A stretch of 64,000 bases of DNA from Tubulanus polymorphus (lineage: Eukaryota; Nemertea; Palaeonemertea; Tubulaniformes; Tubulanidae), in NCBI RefSeq assembly GCF_964204645.1, contig NC_134033.1, positions 5,428,231-5,492,230 on the forward strand, given 5' to 3'. Every line of letters starts with the position of its first letter. The stretch's first letter is position 1. Below, one piece after another: positions 32,347-44,956 of this stretch. The position numbers and the translations under genes were made by a program. Under the pieces are notes generated by a model, which was not told the DNA's origin, ran no database searches, and saw nothing but the letters and a program-made list of their open reading frames with translations.

Positions 32347-35300
32347 TCAGTTTGTACACGTCACCGTTATCGAAGAACTCTCCAAATTACCGCTATTTCC
32401 CTGTGTATAATAAAGTCTCCCGCCCATGTCGAACGTGAAGCGTGAATTTTTCGATTTGTGGAACGTGGCCGCTTTCACCGGCAGCGACTTTCCTTTCGGA
32501 CTGGCAGTGCCGCACGACAACGAGGATTCTGGCCTGCTCATAAACCTCGAATTGCTGGCCGACGCAAAAGCGAAGGTTTTGCCGTCGTGGTTGAGGTATA
32601 TTGCTTGCGCGTTACTCGACAATGGACACGTAGTTATTTCGCTGGCCGCTGACGAGGTATCCGTCGGAACGTTGAACAGATGAAGGGTCCCGCCGCCTGG
32701 AAGTAAACGATAAAACTATAACTTGACAGTTTATTGACGCTTTGAAAAATAACAGATCTATGTGTGTAGCGTGATATTGTTGACGATGAATAATATAATA
32801 TAAACGATATGATATAAAGCATCAATAAAGTTATTTTGAATTCGAATGTACCAACTCGGCAACCAGTCTAGTCCCAGTATTGATGACGCACCGCACATCA
32901 ACGAAAAATGTCATGATTAAAAGACATGAATGCAATTAATTTGGAGTTAATGAGCCATGAGATTAATTTGATTACAAAAGTGCAATTGTTTTTTTTTTTG
33001 AAACGACAATTTTGATGACGTAGTGCGCACCGACTCACGCAGTTTCTCCCATACATAATGCGTACCAGTAATCAATATCTATGAACTGCAATTGCCTGAA
33101 CGGAAAATATTTTTTTTCACTTCAATACGCAGTCTACCTCAAACTTCGTACATCAAGTTGAAATATTGTTAGGCACGTCTTGATCGAAGAGAAGCAACAA
33201 TATGAAGAAAGATATTAGACGTTTCGACTCAATGACCATGAAAGGACAACACCACTTGAGGTCAGTTTTATAGACTGGTATCATAACCTCTAAAATCACG
33301 AATATCTATATATGTTAACTTACTGGCCACATCACAGACTGTTGTGGTACATTCTATCGCATCGACTGAGTTCAATCCGGGGAAAACCGAACTTATGGCC
33401 GCTTTAGTCGTAGCTCCGGTCGCCAATTGAATCTCATTCGCGTATATATAAACGGAATCCCGGACGAACAACCATAAACCGGGTGAACTACATTTGCCCG
33501 GTGTAAACCATGTCGCCGAAACGGCTGTCGTTGAACACGGAGGAACAATCGGCGTGAACGAGCTGGGTGGAGCTGTACATATATCTACAACTGGTGTTTT
33601 TGTAGTAGTTGTAAGTTCCGTAGTAGTTGTAGGCTCCGTAGTAGTTGTAGGCTCCGTAGTAGTTGTAGGTTCCGTAGTAGTTGTTGGTTCCGTAGTAGTT
33701 GTAGGCTCCGTAGTAGTTGTAGGCTCCGTAGTAGTTGTAGGTTCCGTAGTAGTTGTTGGTTCCGTAGTAGTTGTAGGTTCCGTAGTAGTTGTTGGTTCCG
33801 TTGTAGTTGTAGGCTCCGTAGTAGTTGTAGGTTCCGTAGTAGTCGTTGGTTCCGTAGTAGTTGTAGGTTCCGTAGTAGTTGTAAGTTCCGTAGTAGTTGT
33901 AGGTTCCGTAGTAGTCGTTGGTTCCGTAGTAGTTGTCGGTTCCGTAGTAGTTGTAGGTTCTGTAGTAGTTGTAGGTTCCGTAGTAGTTGTTGGCTCCGTA
34001 GTAGTTGTTGGTTCCGTAGTAGTCGTTGGTTCCGTAGTAGTTGTAGGTTCCGTAGTAGTTGTTGGTTCCGTAGTAGTTGTAGGTTCCGTAGTAGTTGTTG
34101 GCTCCGTAGTAGTTTTAGGTTCCGTAGTGGTTGTTGGTTCCATAGTAGTTGTAGGTTCTGTAGTAGTTGTAGGTTCTGTAGTAGTTGTTGGTTCCGTAGT
34201 AGTTGTTGGTTCCGTAGTAGTTGTAGGCTCAATAGAAGTTGTTTGTTCGGTGGTAGTTGTAGGTGATGTAGTAGTTGTTGTAGGTGGTGTAGAAGTTGTA
34301 GGCTTCGTGGTAGTTGTAGGCTTCGTGGTACTTGTAGGTTCCATGGTTGACGTCTACAATAGAAGAAATCAAAGGTTTTGATAATAAGGATCCATTTAAA
34401 TTAAACTCTATTTTTGCTTAAGTAAAGACAAGAAAACTACGTTTATTGACGCCTCGAAGAATAACACACATATTCCATTGCCTATTATCATTGATCCTTT
34501 GCGCTGTAATTCTTTTTTGATGACGTCATATGAATCGATGTGTACTACGTCATATCTAGTGGCAATTGAATACAATTTTCGATTCAATAAATTTCCATAT
34601 CTTTTTGATGATGGTTTTTGAGTGGATGTGCCCTACGTCATTGATATTGGGGCTAGCTTGGTTAGACTCTTTGCCGTCAATTCAATTCAATCGTCGATAT
34701 ATTCAATTCCAAAACAACTTTATTGATCTTTACGGTCGACTATATTGCGCAATTTAAGTGTTGTTTCAAGTCGTCAATAAATTTTCAAGTTAGTTTTTTC
34801 TCGCTTTTGAAGGACTACCGGATACGCGCTAGCAGACGGTACAGGTATTTCGGGATGCGTGCCGATGAAACAGTACCCCTCCCCGGCAGGGATTCGAACC
34901 TGATGGCATTGGGATTGCCACAGTACGAAACCCTACCTCACTAGACCTAGTGCGCAGCTACACGCGCAGCTCGGATGATGTCATTATTAGCCAATCAAAA
35001 ATCCCGTTTTATTTTAGGCCGGGTTTTTCCGTTTATAGTTATTCCGTGAAGTCGAGAGGAATCCCACAATAAATTCAGCCAAAAATGAAAAGTTCTATAT
35101 AAAAATGATTATATTTCGAGCAACCTTTTTCATTATTAGATTTTTAAATTATAGCTAACTTTTAATTTTTGGCTGAATTCATTGTGGGATTTCTCTCTCG
35201 TTATTCATCATACACGGATATTGTGTATCTTCTCGTCTCATATTCTTCCCTGGAATCAGCGATTATACAACGAGCAATCTGATCGGTGCCGCAGGTTTTC

Positions 35301-38217
35301 GCGCGGAAAAGCTGCGTATGTACCTGCGCACCCGGTCTACTGTGGCAGGGGTTCGTACCGTGGCTGAGTGTAGCGATGCCATCTGGTTCGAATCCCCGCC
35401 GAGGAAAGATGATCAAAAAGGTTCTATCGCGTTTAACGACCGTCTGTGAAAGCGCCGTGTTATTTTTATTTTATTTTTTCTAGCGCTTATCGATCGATTT
35501 CGATGCGTCAGTGATAATCTGCTAGAACGCGAGGATTATCACAATAACAGAATGACGTGACACGAAGATTCAATTACTGATATGAATGCGATTAATCAAC
35601 CGAAGCGGAAACGATTGGCACACGATAACTTTCCGGATACAATAGAATCGTCGTAGCGGTTAGGTACGATTAGGTGAAACCGACTGGAATCCGGGACATT
35701 GGGTGTCATTGGATCCCGTCTCCCGATTGAGATTGGAAAAAACGAGTTCCAAAATTGTCTGGTTTGATTCGATGCTGGACGCAGTTCCACGGTTGTGTGG
35801 GTCCTAAGTTGACTCTGAATCTAGTTCCACAGTTGTACGGGTTTGATTTTACCAAATTCTGATTTTAATATGTCTCTTGATATGGGTGGTCTGGGTTTAA
35901 TATGACTCTGGATCCAGTTCCACAGTTGTGGTTTTTATTTTGACTCTGAATACAGTTCCACAGTTGTGTGGGTTTAATTTTACCAAATTCGTTCCACAGT
36001 TATGTGGGTTTAATTTGACTCCGAATACAGTTCCAAATTTGTGTGGGTTTAATTTTACCAAATTCCTTCCACAGTTTTGTGGGTTTAATTTTGCCCTGAA
36101 TTCGAGTGAATGGGTTTGATTAAACTCTAGATCCAGTTCTACAGTTGTGTGGGTTTAATACGACTCTGGGTCCAGTTCCTGAGTTGTGTGGGTTTGATTT
36201 TGACTTTGGACCCAGTTGCACAGTTTAACTCGAGTTCGTGTCCGCAGTTGCGACATATTCACTCTTTTATCATATCATCGACAGAAAGGAACAATAATCT
36301 AACGTTACTATAGTAAAGAAACCGATACTCAAAACAAAACTAGTCCTATTCGCCCGGTACGATAATGAACCTTTTTCCACTGGAACCTGCTCAGAGACAT
36401 AGGGAGAGGGAGAGGGAGAGGGAGATATAGAGAGATATAGAGGGATAGAGGGATAGAGGGAGGGAGAGAGGGAGAGGGAGGGAGGGAGGGAGGGAGGGAG
36501 GAGGGAGGGAGTCAGTCAACTTTGGCTGAGAGGGGAAATCATACGTCGTCACGTACGTTTTCAAACGAGATGAGAAAAAAATACGCAGCACCCACTCGAA
36601 CTAAACCGCCGTAATTACAAAATACGTCGAATGCACACAAGATTTAAATTCCATTAACCTCTCGACAACAGAGACTCGATCGAAACTCCCCGTGGCTGAC
36701 ACTTTCCTACTCAGCGCCGTTCAAACACGCGCGTAGCATTAACGCCTGTACCGCGAAATTATAAGTCGGAGCTTCCGTTTCCGCGTGTTGTTGTCGAGCT
36801 GAGTTTGAAGTTTCGTTTCTTTTTTCTCGGCGTTTTGTATATCGGTGAAGCACCGGACGAAGCTTACGATATGCTATTGTTTCGTCGACGTATTCGTTTC
36901 AAAACTGCGCGTTTCACACGATTTTTTTTCGCGTTTCCGTTTCGCTTATGTTGTAAAGTTTGAAACTTAGTTCTTCCGACGAAATAACTGAATCGTTCGT
37001 ATATATATTTGTCGAATGATAGGAACGGAGACTTTATCGAGAGTGTGTTTGAAACGGAATGATTAGTTTACCTTCTCTACGATCTTTCGCTTTTGCGCTA
37101 CGTGTTTCGTTTTTGTGCTGAAGCAAAGGCCGACTTCCGTTTTTGAATTTTTGAGCAATTCATACGGCCATAACATTTATTTCGGTCTTGCTCTTTTTGA
37201 TATTTCGTTTTTACACGATACAAAAAATGAAAAGTTCGTTTTATCGAATTGCATTTTTAGACGATCGTGGTCATAGAAAAATTAAGCAAGTGGCCCTTAT
37301 CAGCCGCGCGACTGAGTTCATGGTTCCCGTGGAAGATTTATTTCCCATTGAATCGATGGTCTAAAATTTATAGTGAAACCTCGATACAACGAACGTCAGG
37401 CCACCAGAAAATCTGTTCATTATAAGCGATAGTTTTATAAACAACGGAACCTCGTAACAACGAACTTCAGGAGACCAGAAAATCGGTTCGTTATAACTGA
37501 TTGTTCTATATACAGTGGAACCTTGTTACAACGATCTTCGGGGACAGATGTTTATAGTGATTCATTCATCCAATATGGAATTAAGTAAGCTTTCTTATTT
37601 GGCCTAAATTTTTTTTTGTTTTTTTTTCAAATTTTCTACATTTTAGTTTTAATATTTCGTATTGGGATATTTAACAGGCAGAAAGGTATAGTATAGGCAG
37701 ATTTTTCATACCCAGTCTATACAAAACCTGCCATTAAAAAGCAAAAAAGAGTAAACAAAATCGCACTTACCGTCCGCGTTGCTAGCGAATCATAACAAAC
37801 GGCTTCACTCACGAACGGTCTTCCTATTTGGTTTTGATTGTGCGCCTGCGCGCAATGCGGAAATAGCCGAGTGCCGTTGTTGACTTGCACCGTACCGGCA
37901 CCGGCGATTTTACAGGATATTTGACGAATTTCGCAAACGCGCTCCTTTTCGCAGAGTTTACTCTTGTAAAGTGTCCGATACACGAACGACAAACACAGAT
38001 GGCCTTCGCGTGCACAACGGTTCGTACAGTCGAGTCGGCTGCGCACCGTTGTCAGCACCGCGCCACTGTTCGTTTCGCTGAAAGCGGTCCCGAATCGTTT
38101 GTATCGAGCGGTTGCTTCCGCTTCCGCCGCCGCGGCAGCCGCGATGTCGTTCCCGATCGCGGCTAATCGATACAGCAACGACAGGAGCCAAACGAGAGCG
38201 GCAGCCACCAGCTTCAT
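32347..38217 (-). CDS. secreted protein: apple/PAN-like Cys domain, (TTTTEP)n mucin-like stalk, C-terminal Cys region
   Basis: Three exons (38217-37771, 34353-33324, 32696-32347) join in frame (phases 0 and 1) to 608 residues. Residues 1-28 are a signal sequence or membrane anchor starting MKLVAAALVWLLSLLYRLAA. Residues 60-135 have an apple/PAN-like pattern (LDCTNRCAREGHLCLSFVY, then further Cys at KLCEKERVCEIRQISC). Exon 2 codes about 40 copies of TTTTEP, a dense O-glycosylation substrate, then a domain with C..PP..F.P..P.C. Exon 3 ends SSITVTCTN. The donor at 33323 (GTAAGT) and acceptors at 34354 and 32697 are good. It is likely an extracellular or mucus/matrix adhesion protein. The repeat number is probably polymorphic. 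The protein as a whole is not recognised. Confidence 0.8.
33600..34250 (-). repeat. coding minisatellite, (TTTTEP)n, 18-bp unit
   Basis: An 18-bp unit (GGTTCCGTAGTAGTTGTA on the + strand) is repeated about 36 times, mostly varying at synonymous sites, inside exon 2 of the secreted mucin-like gene. Confidence 0.9.
34860..34965 (-). repeat. tRNA-derived SINE-like fragment
   Basis: On the minus strand, CATCAGGTTCGAATCCCTGC matches a tRNA T-arm/B-box, and GGTAGGGTTTCGTACTGTGG precedes it. There is no foldable full cloverleaf. The related 35335-35402 stretch on the + strand (GATGCCATCTGGTTCGAATC) is a second copy. Confidence 0.55.
35050..35215. mobile_element. inverted-repeat element with Penelope-type ends
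   Basis: GAGAGGAATCCCACAATAAA at 35053 and TTCATTGTGGGATTTCTCTC at 35178, with CAGCCAAAAAT inside both arms, frame an AT-rich core. It is followed by ACACGGATATTGTGTATCTTC, matching the tail of the Penelope element (ACACGGATATTGTGTTTTAC). Confidence 0.65.
35780..36240. repeat. tandem array of CCAGTTCCACAGTTGTGTGG units
   Basis: About nine units of 40-50 bp: GACTCTG(A/G)ATCCAGTTCCAC, AGTTGTGTGGGTTTAATTT. The same unit seeds the palindromic repeats elsewhere in the window. It lies in intron 1 of the mucin-like gene. Confidence 0.8.
36398..36515. repeat. (GGGA/GAGGGA)n purine microsatellite
   Basis: Polypurine run of GGGAGA, GGGATAGA and GGGA units. Confidence 0.95.
37375..37560. repeat. three tandem units, 'CCTCGTAACAACGAACTTCAGG...TTCGTTATAA'
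   Basis: Units of about 70 bp: GAAACCTCGATACAACGAAC, CAGAAAATC(T/G)GTTC(A/G)TTATAA and so on. Non-coding; it lies within intron 1 of the mucin-like gene. Confidence 0.75.
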
Positions 38218-41200
38218 CGTCGAATTATCAGATCAAACTTGATATCACCGTGCACATGTGTTTGGTTCCTTCGCATTTGGTATCCAGATGAAGCGGCATA
38301 CGATAATGACCTGTAACGAATGCAGAAATTGCACAATAGAATTTTATTCGATGAACTTCGTTAAAATTTTAGTTATTTAACCCCGCAACTTTTGAGCAGG
38401 CCCGTGCCGAGTCGGGAGTTCGGTGGTAGCGAACGAACCACCTGAGTTTTGCCCTTTAAAGTCAGCGGTAAATGAGTTGGGTCAAGATTTTGCAAAATTG
38501 ATAAAATGCTCGTGTTTTTTTTTACTGCAAATGAAAAGCAATTCATTCTCAAATGATTTATTCAGGTACCCGGGCACTACATATTTTAGATGTGTCCATT
38601 TCAGTAGGAAAGCGAACCTTTTCACGGTAAAATATTGCCCATTTTCTCGGAATAGAACTGCTCCCAAAAAGCTCTGCATGGGTATGTTGAGATTATAGGC
38701 GCCACTGTTTAGTGGTGCCATCTCAGTTTCTGATGTTGCAAAATCTTGTTTTATTATTGTGAATCACTTAATGCTATGCCAGAAAGGCTGTTCGATGTAT
38801 ATTGCAATTGTTGTTTACACCGCAATAAACTGTTTCAAGCGCATTTTCTCGTTACGTTTTGTACTGCGGGGTGTGTATTGCGTTTAATAATTTCAATCAA
38901 ATAAAATTCTATAACATGGGACTTCTTCATTCGTCTACAGTTAACACGGATTTGAGCGTTTTATTCCAATACTTCAATGACCCGTGTTGAAAAAAGAATT
39001 AGAGATGTGAAACGCCCTGTCCGTGCCTGTTGAAACATATGAACTCCCCGTCACTTAGAATAGAAAAGTCCGAAATGTTTCCTTGAGCTAAGGCCAAATG
39101 AAAATGATACCGTACATTACCTTTTGCCAAATCTGCCGCATCACGTTTTTGTAAACCGCAATATATATTTTATAATCCATTTATATCTATAATTGCCGGG
39201 TGGTGTTATGGTTAGCTTGATCATGATTCAAAAAAGTAATGTACAAGGTAGACAGAGCCAAATTCGGTTTTCGTAGCTAGTCGACTAGTGGTCGGAACTA
39301 ATTAACCGAATGCGCATGATTTCCGGAATAAAGTTTCGACTAACTGGCATTCGGTTTCTCTTAGTTCGACTATAGTAGACTAACTCCTATAACCGAAGTT
39401 GGCCAAGGCGGCCAGTCGGGTCAACTCGATTTATACTGGTATTTGGATTTTAGTGATTCATCTCCTAAAAGTCATCTCATAGAAAACTGAGTAAAGATAT
39501 ACGTACAGCGATGCCGTTTTCTGCAGATGACTTAATTATGATGTAATAGTCGAAACGTTGCGTAAAACATCAGCCCTCAAGGGAACATTTTCGGAGCCTT
39601 CTTTTATTATTCTTAGCTTTCATATTGTCGAGACTGGATTTTCTTACACTTCCATTGTCAGATTTACTGCATCTTTCGCAGGTTTGACTTACAAACCACG
39701 CACGTCATGCATCGGCCGGGTGCAACACACACTCGCACGCACGTTGAGAACGGCCGCTTAGAATACGAAACTATAATCTCCTTAATAAGTCCTTCACGTG
39801 TTTCGTTTGAACTTTGAAAACGTTCGTCTACAAATACAGTCGACGGTTCGCGCGGTTGGTATCAACTTTTTTCGCCCCCACCTACATCTCAATACCGAAT
39901 ATGATTTTTTCGTCTAGACGATCCCAATGCACGAATGACGATTCTAAATTGGTAACTTTTTCTAATAATTAGAAAATATCCCGATATCATCAGCGGCCTA
40001 GACGTGTGGAGTGGTTGACGAGGTGTCGCGCAGTGATTAGTTGCGTGTGCGCATATATCATATTATGTATCCGCGAAATACGAGTCTCGATTGCTCGGCA
40101 AATTAACGACGTAATTTCTCCAATGTTTGCCTGCTTGTCGTTTTTTTGAAGTTCGTCGAAATCTCGTTGAAATCTCGCGGAATTCTCTCCTTTTCTCTCG
40201 CCGGTAATATAACGTCGATTGGAGTTCGGTATTCGCGCGTGCAGTCGACGTTATTGTGATAATTTCCTCGGGAAAAATAACCGCGCGCTGTTGGTATATA
40301 CAGTTAGTTACTCCATTTTTTTAACGATTGAAAATCGTTTTATTTTCTCGAATTTCAAGAGAAAATGAAACTCGAATTTGTGTAGGATTTTTTCGTTTCT
40401 TTCGCGTGTTATAACGGTAAAATTACGGTGGCTCCCGCGCTTCAGAAGTCGTATACTAGGTCTGAGGCGTTTGATGCGAAATTGAAGGTTTCGGTTTCTC
40501 CAGGTCTTTACCGGCAACACCACCTGTCGGGCTGTCTGACTGAAACAAAAATAATCAATTGCTGAAACGACGCCAGAGATCCTGAATGAGTAATATATCA
40601 GAATATATATGAGCAATATATCAGAATATATGTATTAGCAATATACATCAGAATATATATGAGTAATATATTAGAATATTTATGAGTAATATATCGGTCG
40701 ATTTAGGGGTGGTTTCGGGGTTTGTGACTCCTGATGCCTTTCCGTAGAAGTTGCCCGTTTTGTTAAGAGAAAACCTGCATATTCGACGCTAATCTTCTTT
40801 TAAATTGCATCATTTCGGATGTACAGTCAAGGTCCGTTATAATGCCTTCTTAGCGTTCACCTAATGAAACTATTATCCAGGAACAAAAATTTGCCCAATC
40901 TAACTCGAATGAAATACCCTTCTTTGTAATGATAATTTTGTTGTAACGCCATGTTTTTTAGTTGGTTTAAAAAAGGACGTTATTTCTTCTGTAAGATCTA
41001 CTGTATATGACCTACTATTAGATCTTCGTCGATGGCGGCTGCTGGTCTTTGACATGGCTGGTTTTCCCGAGAATGCTGTTTCTTTTCTTCTTTTGACCCC
41101 CCCCCCCTCCCCTTCAGATTTTCCTAGCTCCACCCCTGATATACATTACTTGCGATCCATCGATTGTGCAACGACTTAAGAAATATCGAAAGCAAAATGA

Positions 41201-42455
41201 ATCTTATGGACGAGCAATTTAGAATTATTTTCACGTGGATAATATAGCTTTACTTACTGGAGCTTTCATCTAGTTCAAACTTGTTCAACAACTGGGATTT
41301 CTCATGATGACATCATCATTCTGGGAAACTGACATTAGAGGAGGCACCAACAGATTCACCCAAACGGAATCACCCAGAATGATGTCATCGTAGGAAACCC
41401 CAGTTGGCGATCAAGTCTAGTGACTGACCTACATATGACAGCCCCAGTAAGTTGAGCTATCATCCATGATGAAAAATCGCTCGACTATATCACGAAACCC
41501 GGATGGACGAACCTACGCAATTCTAAATCGAATCTTGTATTTGATGTATCATTCGAAAGCAAATCAACCTTTCGTATATGAGACATTTCAGAGAAATTAC
41601 CGTTTTTTATCAGCTGAAATCGTTCCTTTCAGGCATGATTTACCAATGAGCGAAGCTGCGCGCAGAATACTGTCACTAGAGATGATGACTGATGATCGTG
41701 AATCTTGGTCGGAAAATGTCACCGTCTTTCAATTAAGTAATTAAATCCGTCATTGATGATTACGAAACCACGAGTTCGTCTTCGGGAAAGACTCTACCTT
41801 ACATTCGATTTCCGATAGGTAAGTAGCCTACATTTCCGAGATTTTTTACTGGTAATCTACCTCTTTCGTGGCTGGGCTGTGTGTCGGCAGTCACTTTTCA
41901 TTTTATTCAAAGTCCGCGAAGTTCATGACACACCCCGACGAAAGTGGAGATACCGCAAGAAATCGAAACGATACGCGAACGATTTATTGTCTTTTTAAGA
42001 CGAACAATTTTCCATTCGATAGATGACGATAGCCGGTGTTGAATATGTCTGAAATATATCGAGCAGGTACGGCGCCCTCGTTTTAGTCCGTTATGTATAA
42101 ACAGGTAGTTGGGAGTACATCCATTGAAAGTTGGTCAATCTCCTCGCGCGCGCTGGCTGACGCTGCTCGGGTTGGTTTTCTTTCACGCGGAATAATTGTG
42201 TCGCCGATCCAATTCATCGAGACAATTTGCCGCGTCGCGTTTTTCATTAGCTCGTGCGCTTGGAAACCGGGCGGTGTTCGACTCGTCGGCGACGGAAAAA
42301 TAAACTCTGTTCGTGTCTGCTGAGACTGCTTTAGAGCAGCACGACCACGCGCGCGCGCGCGCATTCTGTGGCGTCGGAAACTCTCGACAGATTTGAAAAG
42401 GTTAAGTTACAAAAACAACAGTGGTTTAGGAAAAATGAGTAACAACCAGAAAAGG
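38218..42455. other. long stretch without a recognised gene
   Basis: Several 60-110 codon ORFs occur on both strands (for example 38423-38698, 41466-41744 and minus 40308-40616), but none has a motif, signal peptide or convincing splice partner. 39190-39430 is a dispersed repeat shared with 8095-8330. 41310-41400 has imperfect inverted GATGACATCATCATTCTGGG and CCCAGAATGATGTCATCGTA ends. 41100-41112 is a C-run. Confidence 0.4.
39525..39612 (+). mobile_element. Penelope-like terminus remnant
   Basis: CTGCAGATGACTTAATTATG, TAATAGTCGAAACGTTGCGT, ACATTTTCGGAGCCTTCTTT and TATTATTC resemble the 3' terminus at 31551-31640. The hammerhead-like stem is degraded. Confidence 0.55.
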
Positions 42456-42457
42456 TC

Positions 42458-42700
42458 GTCTCCCTCTCTCCCTCTCCCTCTCCCTCTCCCTCTCCCTCTC
42501 CCTCTCCCACTCCCTCTCCCTCTCCCTCTCCCTCTTCCTCTCCCTCTCCCTCTCCCTCTCCCTCTCCCTCTCCCTCTCCCTCTCCCTCTCCCTCTCCCTC
42601 TCCCTCTCCCTCTCCCTCTCCCTCTCCCTCTCCCTCTCCCTCTCCCTCTCCCTCTCCCTCTCCCTCTCCCTCTCCCTCTCCCTCTCCCTCTCCCTCTCAG
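42458..42700. repeat. (TCCCTC)n hexanucleotide microsatellite
   Basis: About 40 copies with two single-base variants. It makes artefactual ORFs on both strands. Confidence 0.98.
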
Positions 42701-44340
42701 TTACATGCACATGAAAATGAAGAAATGATGTCAATGTCCTGACCTTCGTATTTCTAAGATCGCGGTCGGATAAAGTCGATCGTAGCGACACGACATACAT
42801 TTTTTTCGATACGGATAATTATCGATGAGGAGGGAACAACTAATCTCTACCAAGACATTCATTAGGTTAGAAACATCCGTGATCCGAAAGCTTAACGTAT
42901 TTTCGTTTCGTTGCGCTGAAAGTCGCGGTAATTCCAAGCGCGACCAAAATATCGATAAAAAGAGTCGGACCCATACATGTGAGGCACGCGAACATCTTTC
43001 TGATAATAGGTATACAACCCTCAACTTCTGAAATGTTTCTGAGGTGAGATTTCTGAGTTAGGCTTGTGGTGTTTTCGTTCCATTCAGTATTTTCCGGCAG
43101 TAGGGCCCTACATGGCGTAGTCCGATATTACCTGATGAAGCGTCTACATTAGTAGCAAAAGCTCTTGCGTCAGATAAACAGTTAACCTATATAGTACTTC
43201 TCGCGTCTCGTTATTCGTTAGGAAAAACATCTTAAAATGAATGAAAATATCTACTTTGAATTGCGGTTGATTCATTGAATTCTAGAAGAATTGATGTCTT
43301 GTTTCTCATTTCTGTTGAGCTTAAAATTTGACCTGGCCAGTTGCCTATGCACTCTTTACATTTAGTCTTCTCCTCAAAACTGCGATCAAACCAACAATAA
43401 CAGATCCGGCAGTTATAGAAATGAACGGATTTCAAACCTTATTGCGGTTTGGAAAAGTTTAGAAGATTAGGAGAACATGTGATATCATCTTTAAGCCTAA
43501 TGTGCCGTTTTCAAAAATCTCCCATTCGTGGTGAAGATAGTCGAAATTGGACCGCCCCTGTAAGTAGCGAATATACGGGCAGGGGCTTAAATAGGAGCAC
43601 TAAGAATGGGCAAGGGCATAAACAATGAAAAATGGCAAGTATCCGAGACGTGCAAAGCGAAAATGGAAGTTTGGAGAATTTAGTGCATTTCAATTTAATC
43701 TCCAGGGACCAGTTGCACTGTCGCGACTCAAGTCCAAATGTGGTCCTAAATCATAAGACTGGTCTTAAGTTGTCAGATTGGCTAAAAGAACTAAGTTGGT
43801 CTTATACTGGTCTTAAGTCTCAGCCATGACTATTCAACCAGCCCCAGGCACTTAAATGCTTGGCATTAAAGATAATTTAAGCGTACTGGCCCAAATCGTG
43901 GCCAGCTGACTGTTGCTGTATGAGTGACGGGCAGAAAAATTTGCCCCGATAAAAAATTCCGTTGCTTTTCAAAAATGGCGTGGGAAATATTGCGACGGGA
44001 GCACGTGCTCGCTGTGTGCCCCACAGTCTGGATCCGCCCTGTCTTAGCCCGATGGCTCAGCCGGGTGACACATTTGCGTTCTGGATTAAAGTGTTGTTAC
44101 GTATATTGTTTACGTGGTTACTCCTGCTTCATCGGAGTGAAGATAACGACGCACTCGCGTGACTACGATGCATTAGATTGTATTAACGTAGATTCATTCT
44201 ATCTGGACCCCATTAGTGCCGCAACGTTTAGGGGTCATTTTGTTCGCTCGGCTTCTTTTTGTCGTCTGTGCTTATACTTTATCATCTTCATTTCGAATGC
44301 ATCATCATTATATGTATATCATATGCATTATACAATGTTT
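42701..44340. other. no gene recognised
   Basis: Short ORFs only. 43705-43850 holds a repeat related to 26345-26760 (CCAGTTGCACTGTCGCGACT and several CTGGTCTTAAG motifs). Confidence 0.4.
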
Positions 44341-44346
44341 AGAATC

Positions 44347-44467
44347 ATTCATTCGTTCGTTCGTTCGTTCGTTCGTTCGTTCGTTCGTTCGTTCGTTCGT
44401 TCGTTCGTTCGTTCGTTCGTTCGTTCGTTCGTTCGTTCGTTCGTTCGTTCGTTCGTTCGTTCGTTCG
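44347..44467. repeat. (TTCG)n tetranucleotide microsatellite
   Basis: About 30 uninterrupted copies. Confidence 0.98.
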
Positions 44468-44479
44468 AATTAACAAAAG

Positions 44480-44632
44480 CGGATATTTACTTCGGACGCT
44501 GTTTTCGAAGTTGTCTATTTTTTGTAACATTGATGTGAACAGCATTTCACACGCCTTGTCTGGTCTCCCTCGTAATTGTTTACATTCCGATAATGTAATC
44601 GTATCAATAAAAGATGCATTGAATTGAATTGA
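44480..44632 (+). mobile_element. LINE 3'-end fragment
   Basis: CACGCCTTGTCTGGTCTCCC, then AATAAAAGATGCATTGAATT and GAATTGAT: a 3' UTR with an AATAAA and (TTGAA)n tail, like the LINE copy ending at 10235. No ORF survives. Confidence 0.55.
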
Positions 44633-44956
44633 TCGGATGTGCGCGTGATCATATTTGTCTGACAACGCATTGTCGATTGTGAACTTCAGCGGGAGGTGCG
44701 CAGGCAGCAACGAGTTTGACATTTCTCGGTATTGTAAGAATCGATGTCGGAAATGTTTACATTTCTTGGAATCGTGTCAGTAGGCCACACATAGAAATAC
44801 TCTAGTTTCTCAAGGAAGTGAAATGCAGCCCGCGTCATGGAAAATGAACCCAATGAATATTAAAAAACCAAATGCGCTCGTAAAACGTAATTCGTAATGT
44901 CGTTTCAGGGCTTCCATACGCCCGCATCGGGAAAAGCATCAATATTTATTTTGTTT

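Noticed and set aside
33494-34381. Val-rich + strand ORF and Leu/Gln-rich minus ORF
   Set aside because: Both are other-frame readings of the (TTTTEP)n coding repeat.
34870-35402. tRNA gene
   Set aside because: B-box/T-arm-like sequence exists, but no acceptor stem or anticodon arm pairs; treated as SINE-like.
41466-41744. 92-codon + ORF
   Set aside because: No recognisable motif, signal peptide or splice partner; length is within chance expectation.
42393-42800. Pro/Leu and Arg/Glu ORFs
   Set aside because: Products of the (TCCCTC)n microsatellite.
43924-44722. ORFs with (SFVR)n or (TNER)n
   Set aside because: Products of the (TTCG)n microsatellite.
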